Shown: positions 22,766 through 34,751, counted from the first letter of the stretch. The stretch: 64,000 bases of DNA from Allium sativum (GCA_030737875.1 CM060915.1:906014677-906078676), one strand, 5' to 3'. Numbers and translations are program-made. Notes: a model not told the origin generated them from the letters alone.

Positions 22766-25700
22766 TGTTGTATATAACGGTGTTGTATACACAATTATAT
22801 GATTTTTGTTTGATGATAACAACCAAATATATTTTATAAATGTGTTTGTTACTGTACTGTTCTATATTTACATCACAGATAGGAATGTAATATTTATATT
22901 TAAATAAAATACATCTGTACAGAAAATCAAATATTTACTGTATTTTATTTAAAATATAAATATTATATTTCTAACATTCAAACAGTACATCTATTTTAAC
23001 TCCACTATTTAATCACTTCATATATTTGTACTTATAAATAAACAGAATAGAATAGACAAGTCTGTTTGACAACAATGAAACAATATTTTTTTTCAAACAG
23101 ATTTTGTTTATTACAAATAATCAGTACAATCATATTAGCTCCTCACTATCTCACTGCAACATTCACTCAATTTACATTTCAATATACAGATTTTTTTGAC
23201 ACATTCATACTGACTTCTATACTTTCTCCAACACTGTCCTTTCCGCCTTCTGTCTTCTTGTCTTCTTTTTTTACAGCTTTCAGTCCAGTCACTTCAGTCC
23301 AGTCATCATCACCTGTCACATGAAACAGAAACACACAGTACACTGCAATAGAAATAAAACTGTATACATGCAAATATAAATTTTATTTTATTTTATTTTT
23401 TTAAAGAAATTATTTGCCTCAGTTTTTTTTGGTGTGTTTCTCATCATTTTTCGTGACTTGACCTGATTCATCTGTGTCTAGACAGATAGTTTGTATATGT
23501 ACAGGGATAAGAATTTTTCTGATGGCTGTAAATACACACGTGTATGAATACACGTGTGCACTGCCTCGCCTATCAGTGTATACTGCTGTGGAGCAGTCAC
23601 ATGGACCAAGCTCGACACAGCGCAAATGTAAAGTACAAAGCAGAAAGGTCGCGGCAACAAAGTGCCAAAAGTCAAAAGCAGACACAAAAACTAATGGAGC
23701 GATTTCAAGCATGGTAGTCATCAGAATATCAATGTCTCTTACAACAAAATGTACAGCATGCATGGGGGATGTGGCATAAGCAAGCACAACAAGTACAGTG
23801 GATGGTTCAAGCAAGAATGCTCAAATTTGCGCAAGCATAAGAATGGTACAACAATGTCGACTTGTACATGAACACAACATGGACTGGCAAAGCAGATTTC
23901 AACTGTGATATGCATGTACAAGACTTGCATGGAGCATCAACAAATGACATAACAACAAACCATCACAAGTGTACATGCAAGCAGCTAAATAGTCAAGAGA
24001 GTTTGCAACATGTTTATGAGGTAATAGAAGCATGAAACAACACAATGTTATCATAAAACAACTATGTTCAAATCACCATGGTCGAGTAGTAATGGCAAGT
24101 AAGCATAGTCAAGAAATTCTACCCAAGTCAACAAAATAGTTTGGTTCAGCATGATGAAGAATTAAAGAGTCAAGCACAAGTGACAAAGAAAAAGGGTGTA
24201 CACATCTGTTTACCAAGTAATTCATGGGTGCAGCTATCAAGAGAGACAAGCATTGTCTCAAACAAATTAATATGGTGCAGCATACATGTTATTACAAGCG
24301 GCTACATGGTTCAAAGTTACACAAATACAAGCAAATAGATGGACAGTCGAGTACATGTCTAACAGGGGAGAAAATTTCCAAATATTGCAGTGAATTCAAA
24401 TAACAATACAAGCCAAGAAATCACAAATGATCAACTTGTTTGGCAAGTAATTTTTAAAGGATAATTCATGCAAGCATATAAAGCTTTCCAGAATTTTAAT
24501 GATTCATGTTTGGTAAGTCCTTTTAATGGATTCCTGAAATCATCAATAAGTTTTTTTTATGGCAAGAATTTCAGGAATTAGCAATGGACATGGCATCATT
24601 TTTTGGCAAGTGTTAATCGGTTTCCAGTTTTTAGAAAATCAGTTTTTGGGCAAGTGTTATGTGTGACAGCAAATTTTATTTTTGGCAAGAGGATTTCAAA
24701 TTCTGTCCAGAAATCTTTACAGAAAATCAATTCGAGTGTATCCAGTCATGCCAACTATGAAACAGCAATAATTTTGGGATGTAAGCATGTTTTGATGTTT
24801 ACAGAAATAAACAAGCATGTTTGGGAATAAATTAAATGACTCGGGGCTTCTATTTAATCAATCATATTTGGCAAGCATTATTAATCTTCCCAGAAATGAC
24901 TCAATCGAATTCAAGAGGGGCCACAAGTGTTTGTGTCCAGATTCAAACAGTTTAAATTCGAACAAGGCAACATCTTTAATTTTGTTTCCAGTTTTTTCAA
25001 CAAATTCAAGTCCAATCGAAGGATCAAAAAGGGAAACACGCAGTCAACCAGAGCAAGTCAATATTGGTGAAATCAGAGAGCGCAAGTTAAGGATTCGAAA
25101 TCCTATTTCTATCACCATTTTTACATCACAGGCATATAGATTGAAAGACCCACAAATCAATTCAAGCATTTCAAAGCAAAAAAAATTGATAAAGAAATTT
25201 CAGAGAAAACTCACAATTCAATCCATTGTTTTTTCGATCGCCACTTCCCAAATCAAATCATCAGAAAGCAAGCCGTAGTGGATCAAGCTTTAGCAACTAT
25301 CAATTTCATAAGCATCGATCGATTTGGGGAGTTTAATTTGAAACCCTAGAAATCGCCATGCCGCTATTATTATTTTTCCAGAGCAAAAGAGAAGGATCGG
25401 GTCAAACAAAATAGTGGTGCAAAGCAATTGGGCCGGCCGACATTTCTAAATAAAAAGGGGATGACCCCTTATTTTATTTCCTAAGGGTTTGTTTTTGTTT
25501 TTGTTTTTTGTTGTTGTTCTTTTTGTGTTGTAAAAACAATTCTGAACAGTTTTTCTAGAAGTTTGTAAAATTCTAGAGTTCCAGTCAGGGTGTTGACTGG
25601 CAGTCTACTAGAGTCTGTAAATTCTAGGGTTACGAGTTACAGGGTTTGTAATTCAGGAAATCTGATCTAGGGGATTGGATCAGTCTACGGTTTTGAGCGT

Positions 25701-25965
25701 AGGGTTAGAATAGGAGCAGGGTTTGCGAGTGTACATGGTCTTGTATGCGGGATCTGTTCTATCACCTAGTAGAAACCTTAGAAATGCAGCAGTAGGCAGG
25801 GTTTTGCCGAAGCTGGGTATATCTGTGTGTGATTTATTTTCTGCAATTTTGTTTCTGCTATATTCTGTGATCAGTTTATTAATATATATCTCGTTAGATT
25901 TTTATTTCAGTTAAAAACTGTGAAAACCCTATTCACCCCCCTCTAGGGTTATTCTAGATCCAACA
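22766..25965 (+). repeat. S1 5' LTR, 3200 bp
   Basis: Starts TGTTGTATATAACGG and ends TCTAGATCCAACA. It contains the 11-bp-arm palindrome pair at 23535-23558 and many AAGCA/GGCAAG words. Its ends match those of the minus-strand array at 46658-64000 closely, while the middle has diverged, so the two are subfamilies of one family. Confidence 0.93.
23532..23561. promoter_or_regulatory. Paired CACGTG palindromes in the S1 LTR
   Basis: CACACGTGTAT, 2-nt spacer, ATACACGTGTG: the two arms are reverse complements and each contains the self-complementary ACACGTGT. The second LTR has the same at about 31152-31181. Palindromic LTR sequences of this sort are described for Sireviruses, and CACGTG is also the plant G-box, so transcription-factor binding is possible. 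Confidence 0.75.
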
Positions 25966-25979
25966 AGTGGTATCAGAGC
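25966..25979 (+). promoter_or_regulatory. S1 primer binding site, tRNA-iMet
   Basis: AGTGGTATCAGAGC directly after the LTR end at 25965. TGGTATCAGAGC is complementary to initiator tRNA-Met. Confidence 0.93.
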
Positions 25980-26005
25980 AAGGTTTTTCTGTTAACTCTA
26001 GAGTC

Positions 26006-27337
26006 ATGGGTAATCCAAGTTGTCAGTCTATAGAGAGTCAGTCCAGTCATATTCCAACTATTTTTAATGGTACAGATTTTTTGAATTGGAAATCAGAAAT
26101 GGAATCTTATTTAAAATCTGTTGATTTTAAGTGTTGGGATACTATTTTAAATGGATATGATATTGTAAGTAGGGTTGATATTGGATTTAATTCACGAGCT
26201 ACTCATATTTTTTATTCTCATATTGATGATGTTCATTATAACCTTATCTCCCAATGCTTAAATGCGCAGGAAATCTGGAACACTCTCGATGCAAAGTATG
26301 GACGGAAACTGGACAACTGCTCAAAACCCTCAACAGCCAACTCAGATTCAGATCTGTGTTTAACTGGAGCTATTCATGACGATTCAGATGATGGGAACTT
26401 ATGTTATGAAGATTTGGTATCTCTTTGTAATAATTTAACAAGAACTGTTGATCGTCTCAAACGGAAAAACAAATCTTTGAAATCTAAAAATTCTGAGTTG
26501 ACCCGTAAAAACAATATGCTGAATTTAAAATTTGAAAACTCCGAGTGCAAGAATTGTTTTAATTTGAAGAACAATTTAGCTCATCTCAATATGAATCTTC
26601 AGAAATTTGAAAAAGATATTATTATTTTAAAACAAAATGAAGATGGGTTAACTTGTAAAAATGATTCTTTGCGAAAGGAGTTGGATAATATTAATTCCAA
26701 ACGTAAGTTTTTTGAAAAGGAGAATTTGTTGAAAACCGGTTCAATTCTGAATGAACTTGAAAATGAAATTAAGAATTTCAAGATCCTTGAGGTTGAAAAA
26801 CAAAAACAGTTTGATTTTGAGATTTCTGAGAGTAAAGCCAAAACTGAGAAACTTCTAAACGAGAATAATTTTCTAAAATCTAAAATCGACAATCTTGAGT
26901 TGAGTCTGAAACGTTTTTCAACCAGTGAAAAATCTTTGAATATGCTTTTGAAAAATCAGTTTTCTCATGGAAATAAACATGGACTCGGTTTTGGGAAAAA
27001 CAATGATTTTGAAAAATGGAATTCTTTTGATTTTAAAAATCCTTCAAATCGCTTTGGAAATGATTGCTTTGAAGATTTAAACTCTAACAATTTCAAAGGA
27101 TTTTTAAATCAAAAACGAGATATGAATTTGTTTAATAACAATCCTTTCAAACATTCTTGGACCCGTAAAGAAAAGAAAACGATTTTCACTAAATTCAAAC
27201 AAGTTTGGGTTCCTAAAGGTACAAAAATAGATTCGAACGGATTGCTATACAAACAGGTTTGGGTACCTAAGGTTGCGAACAAAACTGTGAGTGGTTTTAC
27301 TAAGTTTGTTAGACCACTCGATCCTCTAAACTGCTAG
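26006..27337 (+). CDS. gag: S1 Gag, 443 aa, lacks the zinc knuckle
   Basis: Continuous plus-strand frame starting at the ATG at 26006 (MGNPSCQSIESQ), 27 nt past the primer site; an upstream in-frame GTG lies in the primer site and is unlikely to start translation. Residues 17-95 follow the copia Gag N-terminal pattern (PTIFNGTDFLNWKSEMESYL ... AQEIWNTLDAKYG). In autonomous relatives the rest of that domain and a CX2CX4HX4C knuckle come next. Here residue ~100 passes straight into an acidic segment (SDSDLCLTGAIHDDSDD), so roughly 150 or more residues including the knuckle are missing. Residues ~140-320 form a Lys/Glu/Asn-rich coiled coil. The tail repeats KQVWVPK twice and ends FVRPLDPLNC. The frame does not continue into protease. 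The frame is intact and the same deletion occurs in the minus-strand copies, so it predates their spread. Particle assembly would probably need a complete Gag from another element. Confidence 0.85.
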   Translation: MGNPSCQSIESQSSHIPTIFNGTDFLNWKSEMESYLKSVDFKCWDTILNGYDIVSRVDIGFNSRATHIFYSHIDDVHYNLISQCLNAQEIWNTLDAKYGRKLDNCSKPSTANSDSDLCLTGAIHDDSDDGNLCYEDLVSLCNNLTRTVDRLKRKNKSLKSKNSELTRKNNMLNLKFENSECKNCFNLKNNLAHLNMNLQKFEKDIIILKQNEDGLTCKNDSLRKELDNINSKRKFFEKENLLKTGSILNELENEIKNFKILEVEKQKQFDFEISESKAKTEKLLNENNFLKSKIDNLELSLKRFSTSEKSLNMLLKNQFSHGNKHGLGFGKNNDFEKWNSFDFKNPSNRFGNDCFEDLNSNNFKGFLNQKRDMNLFNNNPFKHSWTRKEKKTIFTKFKQVWVPKGTKIDSNGLLYKQVWVPKVANKTVSGFTKFVRPLDPLNC

Positions 27338-29570
27338 GTACCTGTGACGGCTGAGGAGCAACTGTGCAGAAAGAGAAAGTGAATTCGAACTGCTTCATAT
27401 CATGGAATCTTTTACTGTTCCTTTGCCAAGTCTGAGGAGTTAGAGATTCTGATTTACATCTGCTTCCAAGTATAATCTCTTAACTCATTTTTGTAAATAT
27501 TTTCTGTTTTTATTTTCTTGTCTTATTCCTTCTTCTACCCCTTTCTACTTTATTTTCTTCTATTTGTTTTTATTTGATTTGTCACTGCCATATTCTACTT
27601 AATCTGTGCATCTTAAACTTCCAATTGCAGTTTCTCATGTTTTTCTGGAAATTCGCTTAATCTAAATAACACCCTTACGTTTTAATCATTTCCAGAACTT
27701 GATTTAAACTTGTATATATCTGCAATTGTTTTGAAGTTTATTTTTTTAATTCCTAACAGTGTTGATTATTCATCTCAAACGCTGTTAGTCTGAATTCTAA
27801 ATTGTTTTGAAAATCTGAAATATTTATGAGATTTCACACACCTTTGCTGTTCTGAGTTTCTTCCAATTCATTTTGGAAACACTTGAGATATTATACTCAT
27901 TACAGTACATAGCTTCTTATCAGTCGTGATAATTTCATTAATTTTCAGTTTGGCTTGGATTTCCCAAATTTCAGTGATACATCTTGTAATTTCATATTTA
28001 TTCATGATCATTTTAGTTGAAATTAGTGTGTTTGAAATCATCTGAAATTCCTGATATTATGAATCTCACACACCTCCTAAATTTGAAATTATCAACCTTG
28101 TGTGACTGATTCATTATATCCCAGAACTTGACATTGATTCAAGTGATTCCAAATAAATTACTTTAATTTTCTAGTTCATGAATACCTCTCAAATTTGATG
28201 TAAATGATCTGAAATTAATCCCACACTTGTCAGAGATACTTGTGAAAATTTCTTTTGTAAAACTGGTCTTAAAATTCTCTGTTATTCCATGATTATTTGG
28301 TTTGAATATCTGTTTGTTTAAAATCATTTGAATTTATTGATTTACTGAATCTCACACATATCTCGAATATAAAAAAAATCTAGTGTGATCGATTCATTGA
28401 ATCCTGATATCTTCATCTTCCATCAAATGATTTCAAATAAACAGTACTTTTAATCTTGGATCATGAATCATATTCTGTGACCATCAGAAATGTCTTGACA
28501 AGTGTGCTTTGAAACGATTTTTGTGCCACTCTGATACTGGTGTGAAAATGCTCTAAATGACTGCTTGTATTGAGAAGAATTGTTCGCTGCTCTGATACTG
28601 TTTTTCAAATAATTGCTTGTTCTTATCTGCAGTTTTGAAAAATGTGCAAATTTTTTTAAGTCTATCTGTTTGGGCTTTGTGAATAAAGACACCAAGTGGT
28701 ATCAGAAGCGCTTATATTTGTTTCACCCATCTGTACTGAGATTCAAATTTTCACCTTCAATAGATCCACACATATTTTTTTTTGCCTTATACAAATAAAT
28801 GTGCTAAATTTGTCTGGCTGAATTTGTGTGTAAATTTCTTTGGTCTGAGATGTCCATGATAGTCCATCAGGGTGTAATTAAATTCCTCGATAAAGGAGAC
28901 TACAATTGGTATCAGTTTTTTTTTTCATCCATCTGTTTTTGAATTTTCACTTTGTATAGACATCATACACATTTTTTCCCCTTATATAAATCACCTTAAA
29001 TTCCTCTTGTAATTGTTTTTCAATTTTAGAATTAATTATTCATTCAGAAATTGAAATCAATATCAAAATTGAACTGTATTTATAATTCATCAAAACATAT
29101 TATCAGAATTTGAAATTGTGATGAAATTGTGACTGCAGTATATTTCATAACAAGAGAGAATTTGATTTAAATTTTTTCATGATGGTTGAACGTTTATTGT
29201 AATATCTTTGAACTGGCAATTATTTCACGACCATCTTCATTACCTATCATCATTCTTCCATCCATCATTTTTTTTATATAAATGTGGAGAGTTTTTTTTT
29301 AATCATCTTGTTTTAAAACAGTGAAAATTATGTGTGATAGAAATGGGACTATGTTATTATTCAGAATTAGTGATAATTGAAAATTTTCAATAATTTCGAT
29401 GCAGTCGAGCTTATTTCATAATATAATTAATTTAGAAATTTATTTCACAGTCCATTTCTGTACCTACCACAGTTCTATCATCCATATTGGTTTCATATAC
29501 CGAGGAGTTTTTTTTCTTTATATAGCTGAAAATAATAAAAATATAATTAATATATAGGAGTGTCTCTAAC

Positions 29571-29669
29571 CTCATTTAAAAATCCAAGCTCTGGTTATGC
29601 ATAGTTATGAGACATCTTATAATTTAAGCTGCGACTGGTCTCATTTAAAAATCCAAGCTCTGGTTATGC
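29571..29669 (+). repeat. Duplicated 30-bp word with AATCCAAGCTCTGG core
   Basis: Two exact copies begin at 29571 and 29640, 69 bp apart. The minus-strand array has the same pair at about 50810-50920 and 58719-58829, so the arrangement is conserved between subfamilies. Confidence 0.85.
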
Positions 29670-30163
29670 GTGGTCAGTGTGCTCTTAAATAAAAAAAAGG
29701 AAATAGAGTGCTAAAAATAGAAATAAATTTGAAATTCTCCTCTGAGTATAAAAACCAGCCTATCAATCCATCTTCCAATCTGTGAAATGTGTTAAAATCT
29801 TATGATGTATTATGATTTGTTGATTGATAGGTATTGGGATTTGAGATTATTCGTTTTTCTCACTTAAATTGAATTATTTATTATAGTCCAAATCCATCAC
29901 TGTTTTTGTGCTTTATTTTTATAAAAATCCTTTGAAAATAATTGGAAATAATTCTTTTTAAACTCTCTCCTCTCCATTTTATATAAAATTCATCGTATAT
30001 CCATCATTCTCTAAAATGTGAAATATGCAACCAGTTGTTAGAATATTATGATTTTTGTTTGACTGATTGAAATTTATGATGATTGTTCTTCCTCTTAAGA
30101 TGAAATTATATTTTTAGTCATTTTTCATCTGTATTTTAAAATCTGTATCCTTTTGATGATAAC

Positions 30164-30382
30164 AAAAGGGGGAGAATGCATTAGATTTTGATTTATGAGT
30201 GAATATTTTATAAATATCTTTATTTTTGAAAATTTATTCATACATTTCACTCATGCATAGTTATAGGGGGAGTTTCTGTTGTAGGGGGAGCATTTAAATA
30301 GGGGGAGTTCAAATATTCACGAACAAACACATTTAATCCATTCAAAATCTTTTATTTGTTTGTCATCATCAAAAGGGGGAGA
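30164..30382 (+). promoter_or_regulatory. Five polypurine tracts of S1
   Basis: AAAAGGGGGAGAA at 30164-30176, AGGGGGAG at 30265, 30283 and 30300, and AAAAGGGGGAGA at 30371-30382 just before the LTR. The last is the primer for plus-strand synthesis. Multiple tracts are a known Sirevirus trait. Confidence 0.85.
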
Positions 30383-30383
30383 T

Positions 30384-33300
30384 TGTTGTATATAACGGTG
30401 TTGTATACACAATTATATGATTTTTGTTTGATGATAACAACCAAATATATTTTATAAATGTGTTTGTTACTGTACTGTTCTATATTTACATCACAGACAG
30501 GAATGTAATATTTATATTTAAATAAAATACATCTGTACAGAAAATCAAATATTTACTGTATTTTATTTAAAATATAAATATTATATTTCTAACATTCAAA
30601 CAGTACATCTATTTTAACTCCACTATTTAATCACTTCATATATTTGTGCTTATAAATAAACAGAATAGAATAGACAAGTCTGTTTGACAACAATGAAACA
30701 ATAATTTTTTTCAAACAGATTTTGTTTATTACAAATAATCAGTACAATCATATTAGCTCCTCACTATCTCACTGCAACATTCACTCAATTTACATTTCAA
30801 TATACAAATTTTTTTTGACACATTCATACTGACTTCTATACTTTCTCCAACACTGTCCTTTCTGCCTTCTGTCTTCTTGTCTTCTTTTTTTTTTTTACAG
30901 CTTTCAGTCCAGTCACTTCAGTCCAGTCATCATCACCTGTCACATGAAATAGAAACACACAGTACACTGGAATAGAAATAAAACTGTATACATGCAAATA
31001 TAAATTTTATTTTATTTTAAAAAAAAAATTATTTGCCTCAGTTTTTTTTTGGTGTGTTTCTCATCATTTTTCGTGACTTGACCTGATTCATCTGTGTCTA
31101 GACAGACAGTTTGTATATGTACAGGGATAAGAATTTTTCTGATGGCTGCAAATACACACGTGTATAAATACACGTGTGCACTGCCTCGCCTATCAGTGTA
31201 TACAGCTGTGGAGCAGTCACATGGACCAAGCTCGACACAGCGCAAATGTAAAGTACAAAGCAGAAAGGTCGCGGCAAAAAAGTGCCAAAAGTCAAAAGCA
31301 GACACAAAAATTAATGGAGCGATTTCAAGCATGGTGGTCATCAGAATATCAATGTCTCTTACAACAAAATGTACAACATGCATGGGGGATGTGGCATAAG
31401 CAAGCACAACAAGTACAGTGGATGGTTCAAGCAAGAATGCTCAAATTTGCGCAAGCATAAGAATGGTACAGCAATGTCGACTTGTACATGAACACAACAT
31501 GGAGTGGCAAAACAGATTTCAACTGTGGTATGCATGTACAAGACTTGCATGGAGCATCAACAAATGACATAACAACAAACCATCACAAGTGTACATGCAA
31601 GCAGCTAAATAGTCAAGAGAGTTTGCAACATGTTCATGAGGTAATAGAAGCATGAAACAACACAATGTTATCATAAAACAACTATGTTCAAATCACCATG
31701 GTCGAGTAGTAATGGCAAGTAAGCATAGTCAAGAAATTCTACCCAAGTCAACAAAATAGTTTGGTTCAGCATGATGAAGAATTAAAGAGTCAAGCACAAG
31801 TGACAAAGCAAAAGGGTGTACACATCTGTTTACCAAGTAATTCATGGGTGCAGCTATCAAGAGAGACAAGCATTGTCTCAAACAAATTAATATGGTGCAG
31901 CATACATGTTATTACAAGCGGCTACATGGTTCAAAGTTACACAAATACAAGCAAATAGATGGACAGTCGAGTACATGTCTAACAGGGGAGAAAATTTCCA
32001 AATATTGCAGTGAATTCAAATAACAATACAAGCCAAGAAATCACAAATGATCAACTTGTTTGGCAAGTAATTTTTAAAGGATAATTCATGCAAGCATATA
32101 AAGCTTTCCAGAATTTTAATGATTCATGTTTGGTAAGTCCTTTTAATGGATTCCTGAAATCATCAATAAGTTTTTTTTATGGCAAGAATTTCAGGAATTA
32201 GCAATGGACATGGCATCATTTTTTGGCAAGTGTTAATCGGTTTCCAGTTTTTAGAAAATCAGTTTTTGGGCAAGTGTTATGTGTGACAACAAATTTTATT
32301 TTTGGCAAGAGGATTTCAAATTCTGTCCAGAAATCAATACAGAAAATCAATTCGAGTGTATCCAGTCATGCCAACTATGAAACAACAATAATTTTGGGAT
32401 GTAAGCATGTTTTGATGTTTACAGAAATAAACAAGCATGTTTGGGAATAAATTAAATGACTCAGGGCTTCTATTTAATCAATCATATTTGGCAAGCATTA
32501 TTAATCTTCCCAGAAATGACTCAATCGAATTCAAGAGGGGCCACAAGTGTTTGTGTCCAGATTCAAACAGTTTAAATTCGAACAAGGCAACATCTTTAAT
32601 TTTGTTTCCAGTTTTTTCAACAAATTCAAGTCCAATCGAAGGATCAAAAAGGGAAACACGCAATCAACCAGAGCAAGTCAATATTGGTGAAATCAGAGAG
32701 CGCAAGTCAAGGATTCGAAATCCTATTTCTATCACCATTTTTACATCACAGGCATATAGATCGAAAGACCCACAAATCAATTCAAGCATTTCAAAGCAAA
32801 AAAAATTGATAAAGGAATTTCAGAGAAAACTCACAATTCAATCCATTGTTTTTTCGATCGCCACTTCCCAAATCAAATCATCAGAAAGCAAGCCGCAGTG
32901 GATCAAGCTTTAGAAACTATCAATTTCATAAGCATCGATCGATTTGGGGAGTTTAATTGGAAACCCTTGAAATCGCCCTGCCGCCGTTATTTTTTTTCCA
33001 GAGCAAAAGAGAAGGATCGGGTCAAACAAAATAGTGGTGCAAAGCAATTGGGCCGGCCGACATTTCTAAATAAAAAGGGGATGACCCCTTATTTTATTTC
33101 CTAAGGGTTTTTATTTATTTACCTTTGTTTTTGTTTTTGTTTTTTGTTGTTGTTCTTTTTGTGTTGTAAAAACAATTCTGAACAGTTTTTCTAGAAGTTT
33201 GTAAAATTCTAAAGTTCCAGTCAGGGTGTTGACTGGTAGTCTACTAGAGTCTGTAAATTCTAGGGTTACGAGTTACAGGGTTTGTAATTCAGGAAATCTG

Positions 33301-33588
33301 ATCAGTCTACGGTTTTGAGCGTAGGGTTAGAATAGGAGCAGGGTTTGCGAGTGTACATGGTCTTGTATGCGGGATCTGTTCTATCACCTAGTAGAAACCT
33401 TAGAAATGCAGCAGTAGGCAGGGTTTTGCCGAAGCTGGGTATATCTGTGTGTGATTTATTTTCTGCATTTTTGTTTTTGCTATATTCTGTGATCAGTTTA
33501 TTAATATATATCTCGTTAGATTTTTATTTCAGTTAAAAACTGTGAAAAACCCTATTCACCCCCCTCTAGGGTTATTCTAGATCCAACA
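30384..33588 (+). repeat. S1 3' LTR, 3205 bp
   Basis: Same ends as the 5' LTR. Differences are scattered substitutions, a longer T run near 30890, a small insertion at about 33110-33122 and loss of about 15 bp near 33300. Confidence 0.93.
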
Positions 33589-33593
33589 TTTCC
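33589..33593. repeat. Target site duplication TTTCC, right copy
   Basis: Matches 22761-22765. Confidence 0.93.
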
Positions 33594-34421
33594 TTCCTTG
33601 CCCGCTCAAGCTCAGCGTGATTTGATTAAAGTAATTATCTGATCTCTTCATTCTCTTTTATTAAGCATTGCTCCCCTTTGTTCTCCTTCCACAACCTCTC
33701 ATTTTCTTGGATCAACGCTTCATTATCATGTCGAAGCTACTACACTTCTTCATTTTCCTCCCATAGCTGGGCATTTACCTCAAAAACCGCTTTGTTGCCC
33801 TTCTCAAGTGCTCCTGCCCCAGGCTAAGATAGAGGCTAGAACATCCTTATGCTCTTCTCCAACCCTAGCGATCGCTGCCTTTACTTCCACCAGCTCTTTT
33901 TTCAACCCTTCAATTTTCTTATCCCGAGCCTCGATTCTCCCCTAATCAGCATCTACCTTGAGTTTTGAGTCATTGATGACGTTGTTCTTCTAGAATTCAC
34001 CTTGGAAAGCCTCCGGGCATACTGACACATGTTCCGCTATTGGACAAAGACGTCGTACACTCAAGTCCATGCATCTTCGTCGATCTTTGCTGGGATCGTA
34101 TGCGTCTCAGGCATCCAGATCATCTAATCAAAATAAAATCCCTGGAAAGCCTTCAACAAGTACACTTTTCTCTCCTTGGTGATATATATATCATCTCAAG
34201 CAGTGTCGAACCAACTTTCTTACTTCCTTTCCACTGGGCTTTTCCTTTCTCGTGACCTTAGCCAATAATGTTAGGGATGAGACATAAGGAGGAATGAAGG
34301 CCATTGATTGCTTCATGCATACAATCTCCATCCTCTTCTCAACATCACCCTGCCTTGTGCTTGGTGTTGGAGACACCGAGCGCCAGGGAGCCTTAACGTC
34401 GACGACGGCTACTGTAATCAT
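33594..34421 (-). pseudogene. Copy Y of the gag-like gene, right part
   Basis: Aligns with about 15250-15990 of copy X, including TGATTTGATTAAAGTAATTA and the coiled-coil segment. The minus frame 34421-34191 contains FIPPYVSSLTLLAKVTRKEKP, parallel to PPYVPSLTLLAKVTGKEKP in copy X. Several stops interrupt it. The two copies are clearly diverged, hence old. Confidence 0.55.
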
Positions 34422-34751
34422 AGGGTTATTGAGGTTTTGAGTGTTGTTGAGAAATTCTCATAAAAGCACATATGACTCCTACCTTTTGTATTCAGGAACT
34501 TCTGGACCCCCGGTCTCGATCTTTATCACCTTCTCATGCTATTGCACCTGCACAAAGAAAATCTTGAATTAGAAACGAATATACCACGTGCACAAATAAG
34601 TGTTGTGTCATGAAGTGCTTATGGGTGTGTGTCCTAAGTGTTCCCTCTACGAATCAGATGTCAGCTCGGTTGAAGGGGTAATTTCCCTAATGCGCAAAAA
34701 TAGACATTAGTGTCGCTGAATCCAAAGGTATACATCTCTATGGGGACTGTT
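34422..34751. other. Spacer between copy Y and E3
   Basis: No gene or repeat recognised. It ends CTGTT at 34747-34751, the expected left copy of the E3 target duplication; the right copy is outside the window. Confidence 0.4.

Larger units (their letters stand above)
27338..30383 (+). other. S1 non-coding 3' interior replacing pol
   Basis: About 3 kb of AT-rich DNA without a supported frame. It contains degenerate repeats with TCTCACACA...GTGTGA...GATTCATT words (about 27830-28510), PBS-like words in both orientations (28526, 28590, 28693, 28903), a duplicated 30-bp word (29571 and 29640) and five polypurine tracts near the end. Much of it aligns, reversed, with 50106-52889 and 58021-60798. 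Confidence 0.75.
22766..33588 (+). mobile_element. S1: complete non-autonomous Sirevirus-like Ty1/copia retrotransposon, 10.8 kb
   Basis: Structure: LTR 22766-25965, tRNA-iMet primer site, gag 26006-27337, about 3 kb of non-coding DNA, five polypurine tracts, LTR 30384-33588, flanked by TTTCC duplications. The two LTRs (3200 and 3205 bp) differ by only about 1-2 percent by eye, so insertion was recent. There is no protease, integrase, reverse transcriptase or RNase H. Sirevirus affinity comes from the repeated polypurine tracts, the paired CACGTG palindromes in the LTR, and a Gag whose second half is a long coiled coil. It is inserted in gag-like copy Y. Confidence 0.92.

Noticed and set aside
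23419..23814. 131-codon minus-strand frame in the S1 LTR
   Set aside because: Antisense to the element and overlapped by plus frames; repeated at 31012-31434 only because of the LTR pair.
24817..25278. 153-codon plus-strand frame in the S1 LTR, also at 32437-32913
   Set aside because: Low-complexity Ser/Lys/Asn composition with no family match; presence in both LTRs is expected by descent.
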